Assembly (NCBI GenBank): GCA_019828545.1 | Contig: JACVRA010000053.1 | Coordinates: 1-51,082 of the forward strand | Reading direction: 5' to 3' | DNA length: 51,082 bases | From: Paracamarosporium sp. OC-R06-R3 | Taxonomy: Eukaryota > Ascomycota > Dothideomycetes > Pleosporales > Didymosphaeriaceae | Shown here: positions 34,474 to 45,100 of the stretch, one piece after another | Position numbering within the stretch: the first letter of the stretch is position 1 | Layout: the number at the start of each line of letters is the position of its first letter | The notes under the pieces: model-generated | What the model saw: only the letters and a program-made list of their open reading frames with translations | Told to the model about the DNA's origin: nothing | Databases searched by the model: none | Position numbers and translations under genes: made by a program

Positions 34474-36586
34474 ATGGCGACGGGACGCGACAAACACGCG
34501 AGCAAGAGCCTTGGCTCTAACCTACACGCGCGCATCAAGCAGGCAAGTCGGCTAGTCTTCAGCCTGCTCTGGGCGCGCATGGCAGCGCGAGTGGGATGAC
34601 TTACTGACGGAACTACAGGCGCGTGTGCTGATGGTGGGCGCTGGCGGCATCGGCTGCGAGCTACTCAAGAACCTCGTTCTCACCGGCTTTGGCGAGATCC
34701 ACATCGTCGACCTCGATACGATTGATCTCAGCAATCTCAATCGGCAGTTCCTGTTCCGCAACGAGCATATAAAGAAGTCAAAGGCATTGGTATGCGCTGC
34801 TAATTGTACCATTGGAGATTGTTGCGCTGGGGCTGACCGTTGCTGCAGGTCGCAAAGGAATCAGCGGGCAAGTTCAACCCCAACGTCAAGATCGAGGCGT
34901 ACCACGACAACATCAAGGATCCCAACTTCAATGTCGCATGGTTCAATAAGTTCAACATTGTATTCAACGCGCTGGATAACTTGGAGGCGCGCCGCCATGT
35001 GAACAAGATGTGCTTAGCAGCGGATGTGCCGTTGGTCGAGAGCGGTACAACTGGCTTCAACGGACAGGTGCAGGTCATCCGAAAGGTGCGCGCGCTACCG
35101 GTACTTGCACGAACGCAACCGAAGCTGACTGCAATGGACAGGGCAAAACACAATGCTATGACTGCACGCCAAAAGATGCACCTAAATCCTTCCCCGTCTG
35201 CACCATCCGAAGCACGCCCTCACAACCAATACACTGCATTGTGTGGGGCAAATCATACCTTTTCACAGAAATTTTCGGCACTTCCGAAGACGATGCACCG
35301 GAGCTGGATCACAGCGAAGACTCGGAGAACGCGAAGGAGATTGAGAATTTGCGCAACGAGGCCCAGGCACTAAAGCGCATCCGCGAGTCTATGGGCTCGG
35401 AGGATTTTCCCCGAATGGTTTTCAATAAGGTGTTCAAGGAGGACATTGAACGGTTACGGAGCATGGAAGACATGTGGAAGACGCGGAAAGCGCCTGTTGC
35501 TTTGGACTACGAGGCATTGTTAAAGGAACTCCCTAACATCGAGAAGAACATCGCGCAGAAAGATCAAGTAGAGTGGACAGTTGCCGAGAACTTTGCAGTA
35601 TTCTTAGACAGCCTGCGACGACTGAGCAATCGCATGGAAGAAACTAGGGCGAACGTCGACACCGGAAACTCCCCACCAATTCTCACCTTCGACAAGGATG
35701 ACGTTGATACTCTGGACTTTGTTGCTGCGAGCGCTAATCTCCGGTCTATCACATTCGGCATCGACGCAAGGTCAAAGTTTGACATCAAGCGTAAGTACTG
35801 CTTCACTTGCCTCCGCAAGTCTTGCTAACTAGCATAGAAATGGCTGGCAACATCATTCCCGCGATTGCGACCACGAATGCGATGACAGCATCTATTTGCG
35901 TGTTGCAAGCTTTTAAGGTTATGCGCGACGAACTTTCCAAGGCCAAGATGGTATTTCTTGCGCCGAACGGCACTGAGCGCCGGCTGACCACCGAAGGTCT
36001 TAGTCCGCCTAACCCAGCTTGTCCTGTCTGCAGCGTCGCGCAATCTACCATCGTTGTCGATGCCAGCCGGGCAACATTGAACGACCTTGTTGAGGGCCTT
36101 CTCCGGTTACAGCTCGGTTATGGTGAAGAATTCAGCATCAATAGTGAAGCGGGGCTGCTTTACGATCCAGAAGAAGATGCGAACCTGCCAAAGACTTTCA
36201 CCGAGCTTGGCCTCAAGAACGACACCTCAATTACGATCATTGACGATGCCGATGAGGATACGAGGGTCAATCTGGTGTTACACATATCTGAGCAAGAGCT
36301 AGGATCAGAGGCAAAGCCTATTGACCTGACTCAGAAACCACAGATACCACTTAAGCCCAAGACAGCGCCTGCCGAGAAGAACGGCGACTCACAACCGATC
36401 GTTACAAATGGTCTTACTAACGGCGTGACTAACGGTGCTACTAACGGTCTCAAGCGAACAGCTGATGAGGCTGGTCTCGAGGATGACTTGGTTAAGAAGA
36501 AGGGCAAAGTTGCCGCGAAGCCAGACGATGATATCGTTGTCGTGGACGATGCGAACGACGGAATCATACTCATCGATGACGACTGA
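34474..36586 (+). CDS. UBA2: SUMO-activating enzyme E1 subunit Uba2
   Basis: Exons 34474-34542, 34619-34789, 34849-35085, 35142-35790 and 35838-36586 give 624 residues. [10 protein letters not shown] is the ATP-binding glycine loop, followed by [16 protein letters not shown]. Cys179 in [10 protein letters not shown] is the thioester cysteine that carries SUMO. Zinc ligands are the pairs CYDC (164, 167) and CPVC. A ubiquitin-fold domain and a tail follow; the tail has TNG(L/V/A) repeats and two hydrophobic-acidic stretches ([17 protein letters not shown]) that fit SUMO-interacting motifs. With Aos1 it activates SUMO for Ubc9. The first intron (34543-34618) begins with GC: the join restores [15 protein letters not shown]. 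The second in-frame Met was used because family N-termini are short; 34453 is the alternative. Confidence 0.96.
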
Positions 36587-37023
36587 GTTCGCCCCTTCCT
36601 CCTGCGGCGGGTCAATGCTTCTGCAGCTGCATGGTATGCCGTGTTATCTCAGGACATCTTCCACAATGGCAGACCGGACTAAGTGTTATGGTTAGCCATC
36701 GGATAGCTCGACCTGGAACCTTGTTTGTTTTGGGGCGAAACACGGTGCTATGCGCTTTGAAGATATCCTATCCTTCCACAGTTTCGACTACCCCAACAGT
36801 TGGACCATTTTAATGTTCATCGCATTAGCGTCATTCCCGCGACTTCTACATAGACTTCCCTTTCCGTTCCACGGTCAAATCGACATGGACATTGGCATCG
36901 TTTTGTGGTGTTTGACGACCACCGGATCATACCTGGGATTTGGATCGGCTATTGCATTTGAATCTTTATGCTTTTGCAAATGGAGCATCAGTGGTATGGT
37001 GAGCGAGCTTCGCAGAAGTCACC
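36587..37023. other. Intergenic between convergent UBA2 and SDR gene
   Basis: 437 bp. A hydrophobic 101-codon plus-strand frame (36750-37055) runs into the opposite gene and shows no family features, so it was not called. Confidence 0.5.
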
Positions 37024-37874
37024 TCACACAGCCGACAGACCGCCGTCGAGATTAATCACACAGTTATGCGCATATTCGTTCTGCGCTAGGAACAAAGCTG
37101 CAGAGGCAATCTCTTCGGGCTTGGCTAGGCGGCCAAGTGGGATGCGCTGAGATAGAGAGGCGTGGTCGAGGTCTGCGCATGTATATTAGTTAGCCAACCA
37201 CCGAACAAACAAAGCGCCCAGCGCCTTTCATGCAACACAGCTAATGTAGATGCAAACGTACCTTCAGTCATATCTGTCTCCACATACCCCGGCACCACAG
37301 CATTCACTCTAATCTTCGACCTTCCCAACTCGCTCGCCAACGCCCTCGTAAAACCCAGCACGCCCGCTTTGCTCGCGGCATATGCAACGGCGCCGTGGCC
37401 CCCGTGCGTGCCTAGCAGACTCGCAACATTAACAATCGATCTGTTCCCGGAGCTCGAAGACCCAAAGTACCGGTTCCGCAGCAAGAACCGGGTCCCAAGC
37501 ATCAAACTCATCAAGTTCGTATCCACAATCTGCTGTATTCTTTCTGGCTCTGTCCCCACGAACAGGCTGCTCTGTCTGACACCCGCACAATTCACCAAAA
37601 CGTCGAGCTTGTTCCCTTTCTCCTTATTCGCGGGCAGATGCGCGCCAATGCCTGAAGAGCTCCAGAATCCGGACGACGAGATGTCGCCGGCTATGTAGGC
37701 GTGCTTGGAGGTTCCAAGGGGATGTTGTGTGTTTAGGTCGGAGACGGCGGCTTTGAGGGGCGCCTCTGAGCGCGAGAGGAGCGTGCAGCGGTAGGAGTTG
37801 CGGGCGAAAAGGTGTGCGATTGCGAGGCCGATGCCTCGGGAGCCGCCGGTTATGAGGACGTGTGGGTTGGACAT
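37024..37874 (-). CDS. Short-chain dehydrogenase, OAR1-like 3-oxoacyl-ACP reductase
   Basis: Exons 37874-37262 and 37172-37024 (intron 89 bp) give 253 residues, the usual classical SDR length. Motifs: GGSRGIG (NAD(P) binding, residues 10-16), NCAG (95-98), catalytic Asn120, Ser152, Tyr165 and Lys169 (YAASK), and PGYVETDM after the active site. The C-terminus (RIPLGRLAKPEEIASAALFL, then NVINLDGG-like CVINLDGGLSAV) is that of FabG-type 3-oxoacyl-ACP reductases. In fungi the nearest role is mitochondrial fatty-acid synthesis type II (OAR1), which feeds lipoate; that assignment is inferred, since many SDRs share these features and no clear presequence is seen. Divergent from elongin C (317 bp). 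Confidence 0.82.
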
Positions 37875-38191
37875 GGCGCGGGGATGATGATGCGGTTTGA
37901 GGCTCGGAAATGAGGTACTGGACGCTGGGAGGGGAAATCGGACAGATCAATTGTACATGTTCGTTCTCGGGAGTGAATTGCTCTTATCGAACGGTAAATC
38001 CTGCAATTTCATAGACCGATTCCATCGTCGCTTGAACTGATCAATCGACGTGAAGTTCGACGAGGGCACTGCTTACGTCACGCCTCTACACGAAGAAACG
38101 TGACCGCGCGCTTGCAGATCGCGCCGCATCTCCGTCTTCCCCGCGCTCATCTCAGTACCAACACCCCGGCTTCACACGCCCACCACTCGCC
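37875..38191. promoter_or_regulatory. Bidirectional SDR/ELC1 promoter region
   Basis: 317 bp between divergent starts; no element assigned. Confidence 0.5.
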
Positions 38192-38675
38192 ATGTCCGAC
38201 GATAAGAAAGTCTCCGACTACGTCACCCTCGTTTCAAACGACGGCTACGAATTCAAGATCCTCCGCTCTGCCGCCTGCATCGCGGGCACGATCAAGAAAG
38301 CCTTGGATCCTCTGTGTGCGTGCGGCCTTCTCCTTCTTACTCCGAACACGCTACTAACAAGAGCCCAGCCGGCTTCCGAGAAGTGGAGCAGAACCGCGTC
38401 GAGCTGCCTACGATAAAGTACGTTCCTCATACCGCCGGCGGAAGAAGATGCACAGCGGGAGAACGTTGCTGACCACCGTAGTGGCGTTATCCTCGAGAAA
38501 ATCTGCGAATACCTTTACTACAACCAGAAATACGCTGAGAGCAAGGATGTACCGGATATGGATATCCCGCCTGAGCTTTGTCTGGAGCTGCTGATTGCGG
38601 CGGATTATTTGGATGGTGAGTTGGTGATGATGGCGAAGACGAACGGATCGGATGGCTGACGTTTGCATAGTGTGA
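38192..38675 (+). CDS. ELC1: Elongin C
   Basis: Exons 38192-38315, 38369-38417, 38482-38615 and 38671-38675 give 103 residues, the usual size. The Skp1/BTB-like fold is recognised from YVTLVSNDGYEFKILRSAA, the spliced GFREVEQNRVELPTINGVIL, EKICEYLYYNQKY and the end LLIAADYLD. The final exon contributes only V and the stop. Elongin C links SOCS/elongin-A-type receptors to cullin ligases; in yeast it works with Ela1 and Cul3 to remove stalled RNA polymerase II. Three introns in 312 coding bases is intron-dense for this window. Confidence 0.92.
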
Positions 38676-39474
38676 GACGAACAACGCATGCGCAAGGGTT
38701 TTTCTTTTTTTCTTTTTTGATGAAGAAGGAAATGTGTGGAAGAGATAGGCCTGCTTGGCGCTTGCAGACGAATCCAAGTGCTGGATGGTTACGACGAAAC
38801 GAGTCACGACTGAAGGCTGGAGGAGAGGATTGCGGTATATGCTACAGAGAGCATTGTTGGGAGGGGTGGAAGTCCGGAGAACGGATATTGGGTATGATAC
38901 TTCTGGAGGTGGACGCTGTGAGTGAATCTCGTGCGCCTCTCTTCAGCAAAGACGTCTTGGTAGGATGTAGAAAGTGATATCTGCACACTCTACTGGCGTT
39001 CCGCTCATGTTCCAATTCTTGATGAATCTTTGCTGTGTACCCGCAGAGACTTGTTTGGGACGGCTATCGTGAAGCGAATGATTGTTGATATGTCACAGTA
39101 AGTCACCACATCCTATTTAATTAAATTGTATGCAAGATGGTGACGTTCAGAGGGAGTTTTGGATATCTTTGTGTCATGTATGAATGCTATCTGCATTATC
39201 AGGACCCACCCCTCCATGTTCAGGACCCTCCTTCTAAACGGAGAATGCCCTGATAAACTGAACCGCGCCCGATATGCATGGGGATCTTAGAAAACCCAAA
39301 AACTGTTGAGAGTAAGCCGTCTTGAGAGTAGGCCGTGTTCAGCACATGGAACAAAGCTGCAATCACAGTTAGTCAGCCTCGAGTCCCGGGTTAAAAGATG
39401 TGTTAGGTACATACCATGACCGTTGCAACCATGAACCTTCTACCCAACAGCCGCTATCTCGTGGTGTCGACTTT
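38676..39474. other. Intergenic, no gene seen
   Basis: 800 bp between convergent ends. A T-rich stretch at 38700-38719 follows the elongin C stop and probably lies in its 3' UTR. Nothing else recognised. Confidence 0.5.
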
Positions 39475-39860
39475 TCATGCATCTTTCGTGCACTTGGCGC
39501 TGAACAACCAGCTGGCCACGTACTCCGCCTTCGTACCCGGACCCGTGGCAGTTATGAAAGGATCCTCCTCGCAGTCAAAAGGACTATGAGACAAATCAGC
39601 ACGGTTGCCGTGTAGGCACAAAAGGTGGCTTACTGGTGAAGCTCGCATGTGTAACCCGCATCAACTTGGAGCTTGGTGAAGATGTTGCTGGGTTTCGGCA
39701 AGCCATCGTCCTCGTTCTGAGGCACCGTCTGGCAGCCCGTGTTCAAGTCGATCTGCACGTCGCCGTAGACGAGGTGTCCGGCCTTTTCGACTTGAGTGGC
39801 AGGAAGGGCGGCAGCGCTGGCGAGCATGATGCTGGAGAAGAGGGTGGTAAAGAAGCGCAT
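39475..39860 (-). CDS. Small secreted four-cysteine protein, hypothetical
   Basis: Exons 39860-39634 and 39583-39475 (intron 50 bp) give 111 residues. The start MRFFTTLFSSIMLASAAALP is a clear signal peptide with cleavage near Ala19-Leu20; a Met seven codons upstream is possible. The mature part of about 92 residues has four Cys (in TGCQT, YTCEL, FDCEE and AKCTK), enough for two disulfides, and no recognised domain. It contains no membrane span. Size, secretion and cysteines fit the broad class of fungal small secreted proteins, which includes effectors, but no specific role can be read. The second exon is supported by the continued frame and two of the four Cys. Confidence 0.72.
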
Positions 39861-40843
39861 GTTGACGGTGATTGCGGTCAACTGACGGTGGTGGAAGGTG
39901 AGAGGTGATGGGTTGAGGGTGATTTAGCTTCTTGAGTGCAAACAAGAGATTTATACGGTGACAGTGTAGAAGGCGATGCTCGGCAGTGAACGCGAAGAGG
40001 CTAATGCAACTGGGCGGAAATAATCTTAAGAATGTCAAGCGCGTCGGATGTAGGAGTTGCTGCCCGGCTAGTCGAGCCTGTCCAACGTAGAGCGCATGGA
40101 ACCGAAGCGCAAATTGCGGGAGATACAGCCAGTGACAACTGACCTTGTTGCTGCTGAATCCAAGACAACTGCCATGGAGTACAATTGAACTGCTTTTTTT
40201 TTTTTTGGCGGGGCGTAGCTTCCGCATCTGACCTCGTAAAGCCGAGTCGTGCCACACTCGGTATTACTATGATCAGTCGGCTAGAATGGATCTCACGCGT
40301 CAGGTGGCATATGCGCTGCTCTAGGGTATCTCAATAGTCTTCTAATTGGAGAACATTTATGCAGTTGGTCTATGAGAATAGTGGCAGCTGGACGATAAGC
40401 TGCTCGTGTCCGAAACACCAACACTGCATCTGCCGGGCGATGCACTGCCATGGAGCTAAACGTACGCAGCTGCAACATCGGTTGGGCGTATGATGATATT
40501 ATATACCCTGAATATCCTAGGCTTAGAATGGCAACTCTGACTAAGAGTATGAAAATCGAGAACATCAGTTATGTCCTATCGGAAGCATCTCCTTTGTTGG
40601 GTAATATTGCGAGATGAGGGGAAAGGAGAAATTAAGAGCTCTAGATGGCACTGCAGAGGCTAGAATCGTATTCTATACTTGAGCACATGTTGATATGTTC
40701 AAGAACATGACCGTCGCCTGATGAACTAGCCATCGCACAAGTCATAATTAAAATTGAAACCTTCAATATACCGATTTTTACTTCATGTCTTACCGTGTAT
40801 GATCACGCTCCCGGACGTCCAGGTTAAGTCCAGCACTGCCTCC
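39861..40843. other. Intergenic with T13 run
   Basis: 980 bp without a supported gene. A T13 homopolymer occupies 40194-40206, about 335 bp upstream of the small secreted protein. Confidence 0.5.
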
Positions 40844-41336
40844 TTACAGTGCCGCAACCACAACTGCAACCACGGCGCCACTAACCAGAGAGAGCATTCC
40901 TGCTTCGAGCACCCGCTTGCCACCGCTCGCGCTGACATTGTTCCTACACTCATAATAGAACATCGGGCCAACAATGAGTGCGTCTCGCACGTCGATACCA
41001 TCGTACGTCTGCTCGGTGTTTCCAGCACATCTCAAACTACAAATTTCTCAGCTATTAACCACTATCACAGAGGAAATTAAAGAATAGAAAAGCTCACTCG
41101 GAATAGAAGTCGCAGGTACAGTCCTTGAAGATATTGAGGTACCTCGACTACTCAGGCATCCGGGCGCAGGTATCATTACCAGAAAGACATGTGGCGGTAA
41201 AGTTGCGCTTGCAGTCTGGCACGGAAATGTTTGGCTGCGGGTTGGTGAAGCCGCAGAAAGACGGATCCTTTTTCGGTGGGTCTTGATGCTGCAAGGCGAG
41301 GCCCAACAGGATGCTGACTGCTGTTGAATATATCAT
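40844..41336 (-). pseudogene. Cys-rich GPI-anchor-like secreted protein interrupted by in-frame TAG
   Basis: Exons 41336-41098 and 41036-40844 (intron 61 bp, GTGAGC donor) form one 144-codon frame broken only by TAG at 41150-41148. Before it: a signal-like start (MIYSTAVSILLGLAL) and four Cys (SFCGF, PDCKR, ATCLS, DTCAR). After it, in the same frame: DCTCDF, LRCAGN and YECRNN, then a hydrophobic end (MLSLVSGAVVAVVVAAL) typical of a GPI-attachment signal. Continuity of cysteines and the terminal signal across the stop indicate that the stop is recent. A single C-to-T change from CAG, in the CpA context favoured by RIP, would explain it. No splice choice that skips it keeps frame. Whether a truncated 62-residue protein is made is unknown. 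Confidence 0.6.
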
Positions 41337-42124
41337 AGCGGCAAGATGTTGATATTTCTAAGAGCTTAGGTGGCTTGGTGAAATATGTGAGAAACTGCTC
41401 TTAGAGTGGATGAAGAGATCGATGTTCGCGCGTACTTGACGCAAGGCGGGGTGTTTGACACTGTTGGATGCGCCAACTGTGCATATGACATTGACACGTG
41501 TTCTACAAATCACATCTGTTAATTTTCTAACCAGTCCACATTTATTCGAGTCTAAACGTGGAGACCGCGTGGTGTGAATGGAAAATCCACCCAAGAGAAT
41601 ACTATTCGTTTCCATAGTACCATAGCATGATAGGCTAGGCATCATCAAATTAAGAGCGGCGTGTTTGTCAGATGAACTCAGACTATGTATAGTAATGATA
41701 TTTCCACTTACTGCTCCTACTGGAATATCGTCCTAATCCGGCGAGGAAGGGGTGCATCGTTCGCTCTGGATCTCTTGAAATTTTGAAATTCACCGTTGAC
41801 GCGATTGTTCTACTAAAAAACTCCTAGCCTCCTTTTTGGTAACTTCACTAACCTCTGCTGAATACATAGAGCCTATGTCCTCCAATAGTCTGGTCTCTGT
41901 TTACAAATCAAGTAATCATATCACTTGAGGTTGAATATAGTTGCACCAGTTGAAGTATATATTATAAAGATCGACCAGAACATAGACTGGCTGATCAGGG
42001 GCAAGCAAAGTATCTAAGGAGTGATGTGACGAGACGCATGTGTTTCTTCTAGGTAGCACTATCTATAATACAGCAAAGCAGGTTAAGAAAGAACAAATGG
42101 ATTAGACCGATTTTAATCTTTTGT
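41337..42124. other. AT-rich intergenic, no gene seen
   Basis: 790 bp. A 96-codon minus-strand frame (41358-41648) has no recognisable features and was not called. Confidence 0.5.
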
Positions 42125-45100
42125 TCATACATGAAGTGGCTCTGCGGTCTTTTTCCTTCGTCGTATGCGGAATTTAGCATCCTTTATGTTTTGTAGAGGA
42201 TGTAGCAATCGATCTCCTACTCTTTGAAGTGGCGCACGTGCCAGGTAGCTGGACTTAGTGAGAGTTCCCGACACATCTTCTTTGAGGCGCTGTATCAGAT
42301 TCGAGCCAGCATCGTACATTGGTCCACCATACCACGCGGCTGAAACAGCGAGCCCTACGATTCCCAAGGTGACTGGAACAGCAACAGCCCAGAAAAGGCC
42401 CTGACTACGATTGGTTTCACGTATATCGACGACGTTCATGCCGAAAAAGCTAGTAACGAAAGACCTAAGACCTATTAGTTGTGCACCCATCCCTGATTCG
42501 AGATAGCGTACAACAATGGAAGGAATATTGTTGTAACCATCGTGAATACCATGATGGCTTTGCTATTGTCTTCTTCGAGTATCTCCAGGCTTTCTTTGAG
42601 TTGGTCACGCAAGTCTCGAGTCCAGTCATTCAGCGCTACGAGTTCACGCTCTTGTTCTTTCGATACTTGAACCCCGAGCTTGAGACACTTTTTCTCGGAC
42701 TTAAAGTTGATCAAAGACTTTTCGTGTCGGCGATTGTTTCTGTTCACATCCATTATCTCTATGAGCTTGACCATTGCCTCCCGCTGCCACTTGTTTACCC
42801 ATTCGACAACCGTTAATTCATCCTGAAGGGCGTGTATATCTTGAAGTAGCCGTTTACGAGGGTATCTGTGGACTTGGTATTTCTGTTCGTTGTTAGTTTT
42901 TTCTTTGCAGTTTGCATCTACCACTGCTTTCCTTCATTATGAAGAGGAACAAGAAATTAAACAACTTACCAACCTTGAAGTGTACTCATGGTAGAGCTCA
43001 TTGATGTGACGTTCTGACCCTCGAAGTAATGGCCGTTTTTGGAGGTTCTGACATATAATGGCCATCAGGAATTCGGGCCCTGCCGGCCCAATATCTACCA
43101 TCCCATGCCCAGATTGCGAGCTTGCAAATGCTATCTCGGTCTCCCTTAAAGACTGTTTACACTGGCTTCTCAATTTTGCCTGTTCAGATCGTGCGGCACA
43201 AACTTCTTCTGACTCACCGCCTTGCAAAAGATCTCTCAAACTGGAGCGCCTTTCACAGTCATCAGCAATGCCCGCAAATAATTCTGTTGCCTGTATGATG
43301 AAAAGTGCAGTTTCTCCGAAGCATTTGACCAAGCCAGTGGGTAACTCGAGGTCTTTTGATCTTTGTTCGCTCTCAGCCATAATATCGCGGTGGAATTTTC
43401 GCACACTGTCACGTAACATTTCAAGAGTAGAAAGGCAAGCACGCAAATGGGCTAATTGTCGCTCATTCCGCAATTCACACCGTAGATGTTGCTCCGTACA
43501 TACCCAACCATCATATTGGCGTTCCTCTTGTGGGGAAACTGCTTGGCCGCGGCTACTCTCTCTTGAATGCTGGCGTTTTAGATGTTCTGTAGCTTTCTTG
43601 AGCAGCTTGTAGGTGGATCCAGACTGGCAACTTGAACAGGTCTTGAGAGCAAGAGGCCTTCGTGAAAGGGAAGATCCTGCTGAGACGACCACTCCATGAG
43701 AGCGGACAACATATGAACTCTGATGCTGTATTATGTCGCCTTGAGCTTCAGAACCAATGTCCTGAGTATAAATCAGCGAGTCGTAAGGCTATATGACAGG
43801 GGGGAATTGGGGGATTGGATCGTTACAGATTAAATAGCGTATGTTGTAGAAACACTGAATTTAAAATTCTTGCCAATTCAAGATCTGCAACGACCAATGC
43901 TCACTTACATCCAAAATATTGGACAAACAACCCCAGATCTTCCTTACCAGTCGATGCTTATATCCAGAAGGCAAGAACACGGCAATGAACCCTTTAACGG
44001 TTTCGGTTATCTCACTTAGCGTAGCAAAAATCTCACTCTTTTGAAGAGTACAGACTTCCTGGGCAATGTACCGGACTACTTCTTCCGGTGGAAGAGACAG
44101 AATGGTTGGGGTCCTTGTTGGAGTACGAACATTGAGAAGGAACATATCGGAGTCATGGCGTTCGAGAGTTGTGGACGTTTCGTTCTGCATTTGCATGTAG
44201 GTGATGGATTGATATTTCTGGAAATCTTTTTCCAATTGAGCTAGATTAACCTCGCGTAAGCATTCATAGAACCTTTTCTGCCTTTTGGGTATGATCCTTT
44301 CAGTATCATCCAAGATGACCAAAAGGTACTCAGATTCTTGTCTCTTTCGAGGCATCGATCCTGCCTCCCAGGGCTCGTTATCAAACGGGTTGGATGGTCC
44401 AAGGCCCCAGATGAGGAATGGTAATCTCTCTTTCTCGACTTCAGCTTTCTCTACTGGCTTCGGGGCTGGCTTGATGACAGACGGAAGAAAATGAAGGTCG
44501 GCATCCATTATATCAGCAATCAGACGTATTGCTACCTCGATCGTGTTTGCGAAATCGAAAATTTCTTGACCTATCGAAGAAGCATCCAAAACCCCAAGCT
44601 TCTCTACGGCTTCAATAGCAATGGCGGTATAAGAGCATTGAGTGAGTCTGTCCATGATGGTTCGATATCGTTGACTTTGCTTTGCGTCTGAATTTTTAAA
44701 AGGAAGATCCAAAAGATTTTGAACCTCCTCTACGAACTTCGAAAAGTAATCGTTCTCGCTTTCTTTTGGCCAAGCGAATTTTAATATTAGCTCAAAAAAG
44801 GGGTTTTCTACACTATTGAAACGATTCATTAGTGTTGTTCGTAGTATAGAGCGAAGATTGTGCGTATCGGCTGGGGTCGGATCCGGGCAAAATGGAGCAA
44901 TTTTGTCCTCGGTGCGGATCTCGTTGGTATGTAACGTTCTGGCTGCCTGCTCAGGCGATGCACCAGGCCTGAGGTCTGGGAGTGTTGCGGTGTGTAATTC
45001 AGAATCGAAGCTTTTGGAACGAAACGTCAAAGCCTTCCAATGTGCAAAAGTCGTTCTTGCCCTCTGTTCTTTAAGATCTTGCGCTCTAACATTTGTTATA

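Noticed and set aside
36750..37055. Hydrophobic 101-codon frame after UBA2
   Set aside because: Runs into the antisense SDR gene and has no family features; probably 3' UTR.
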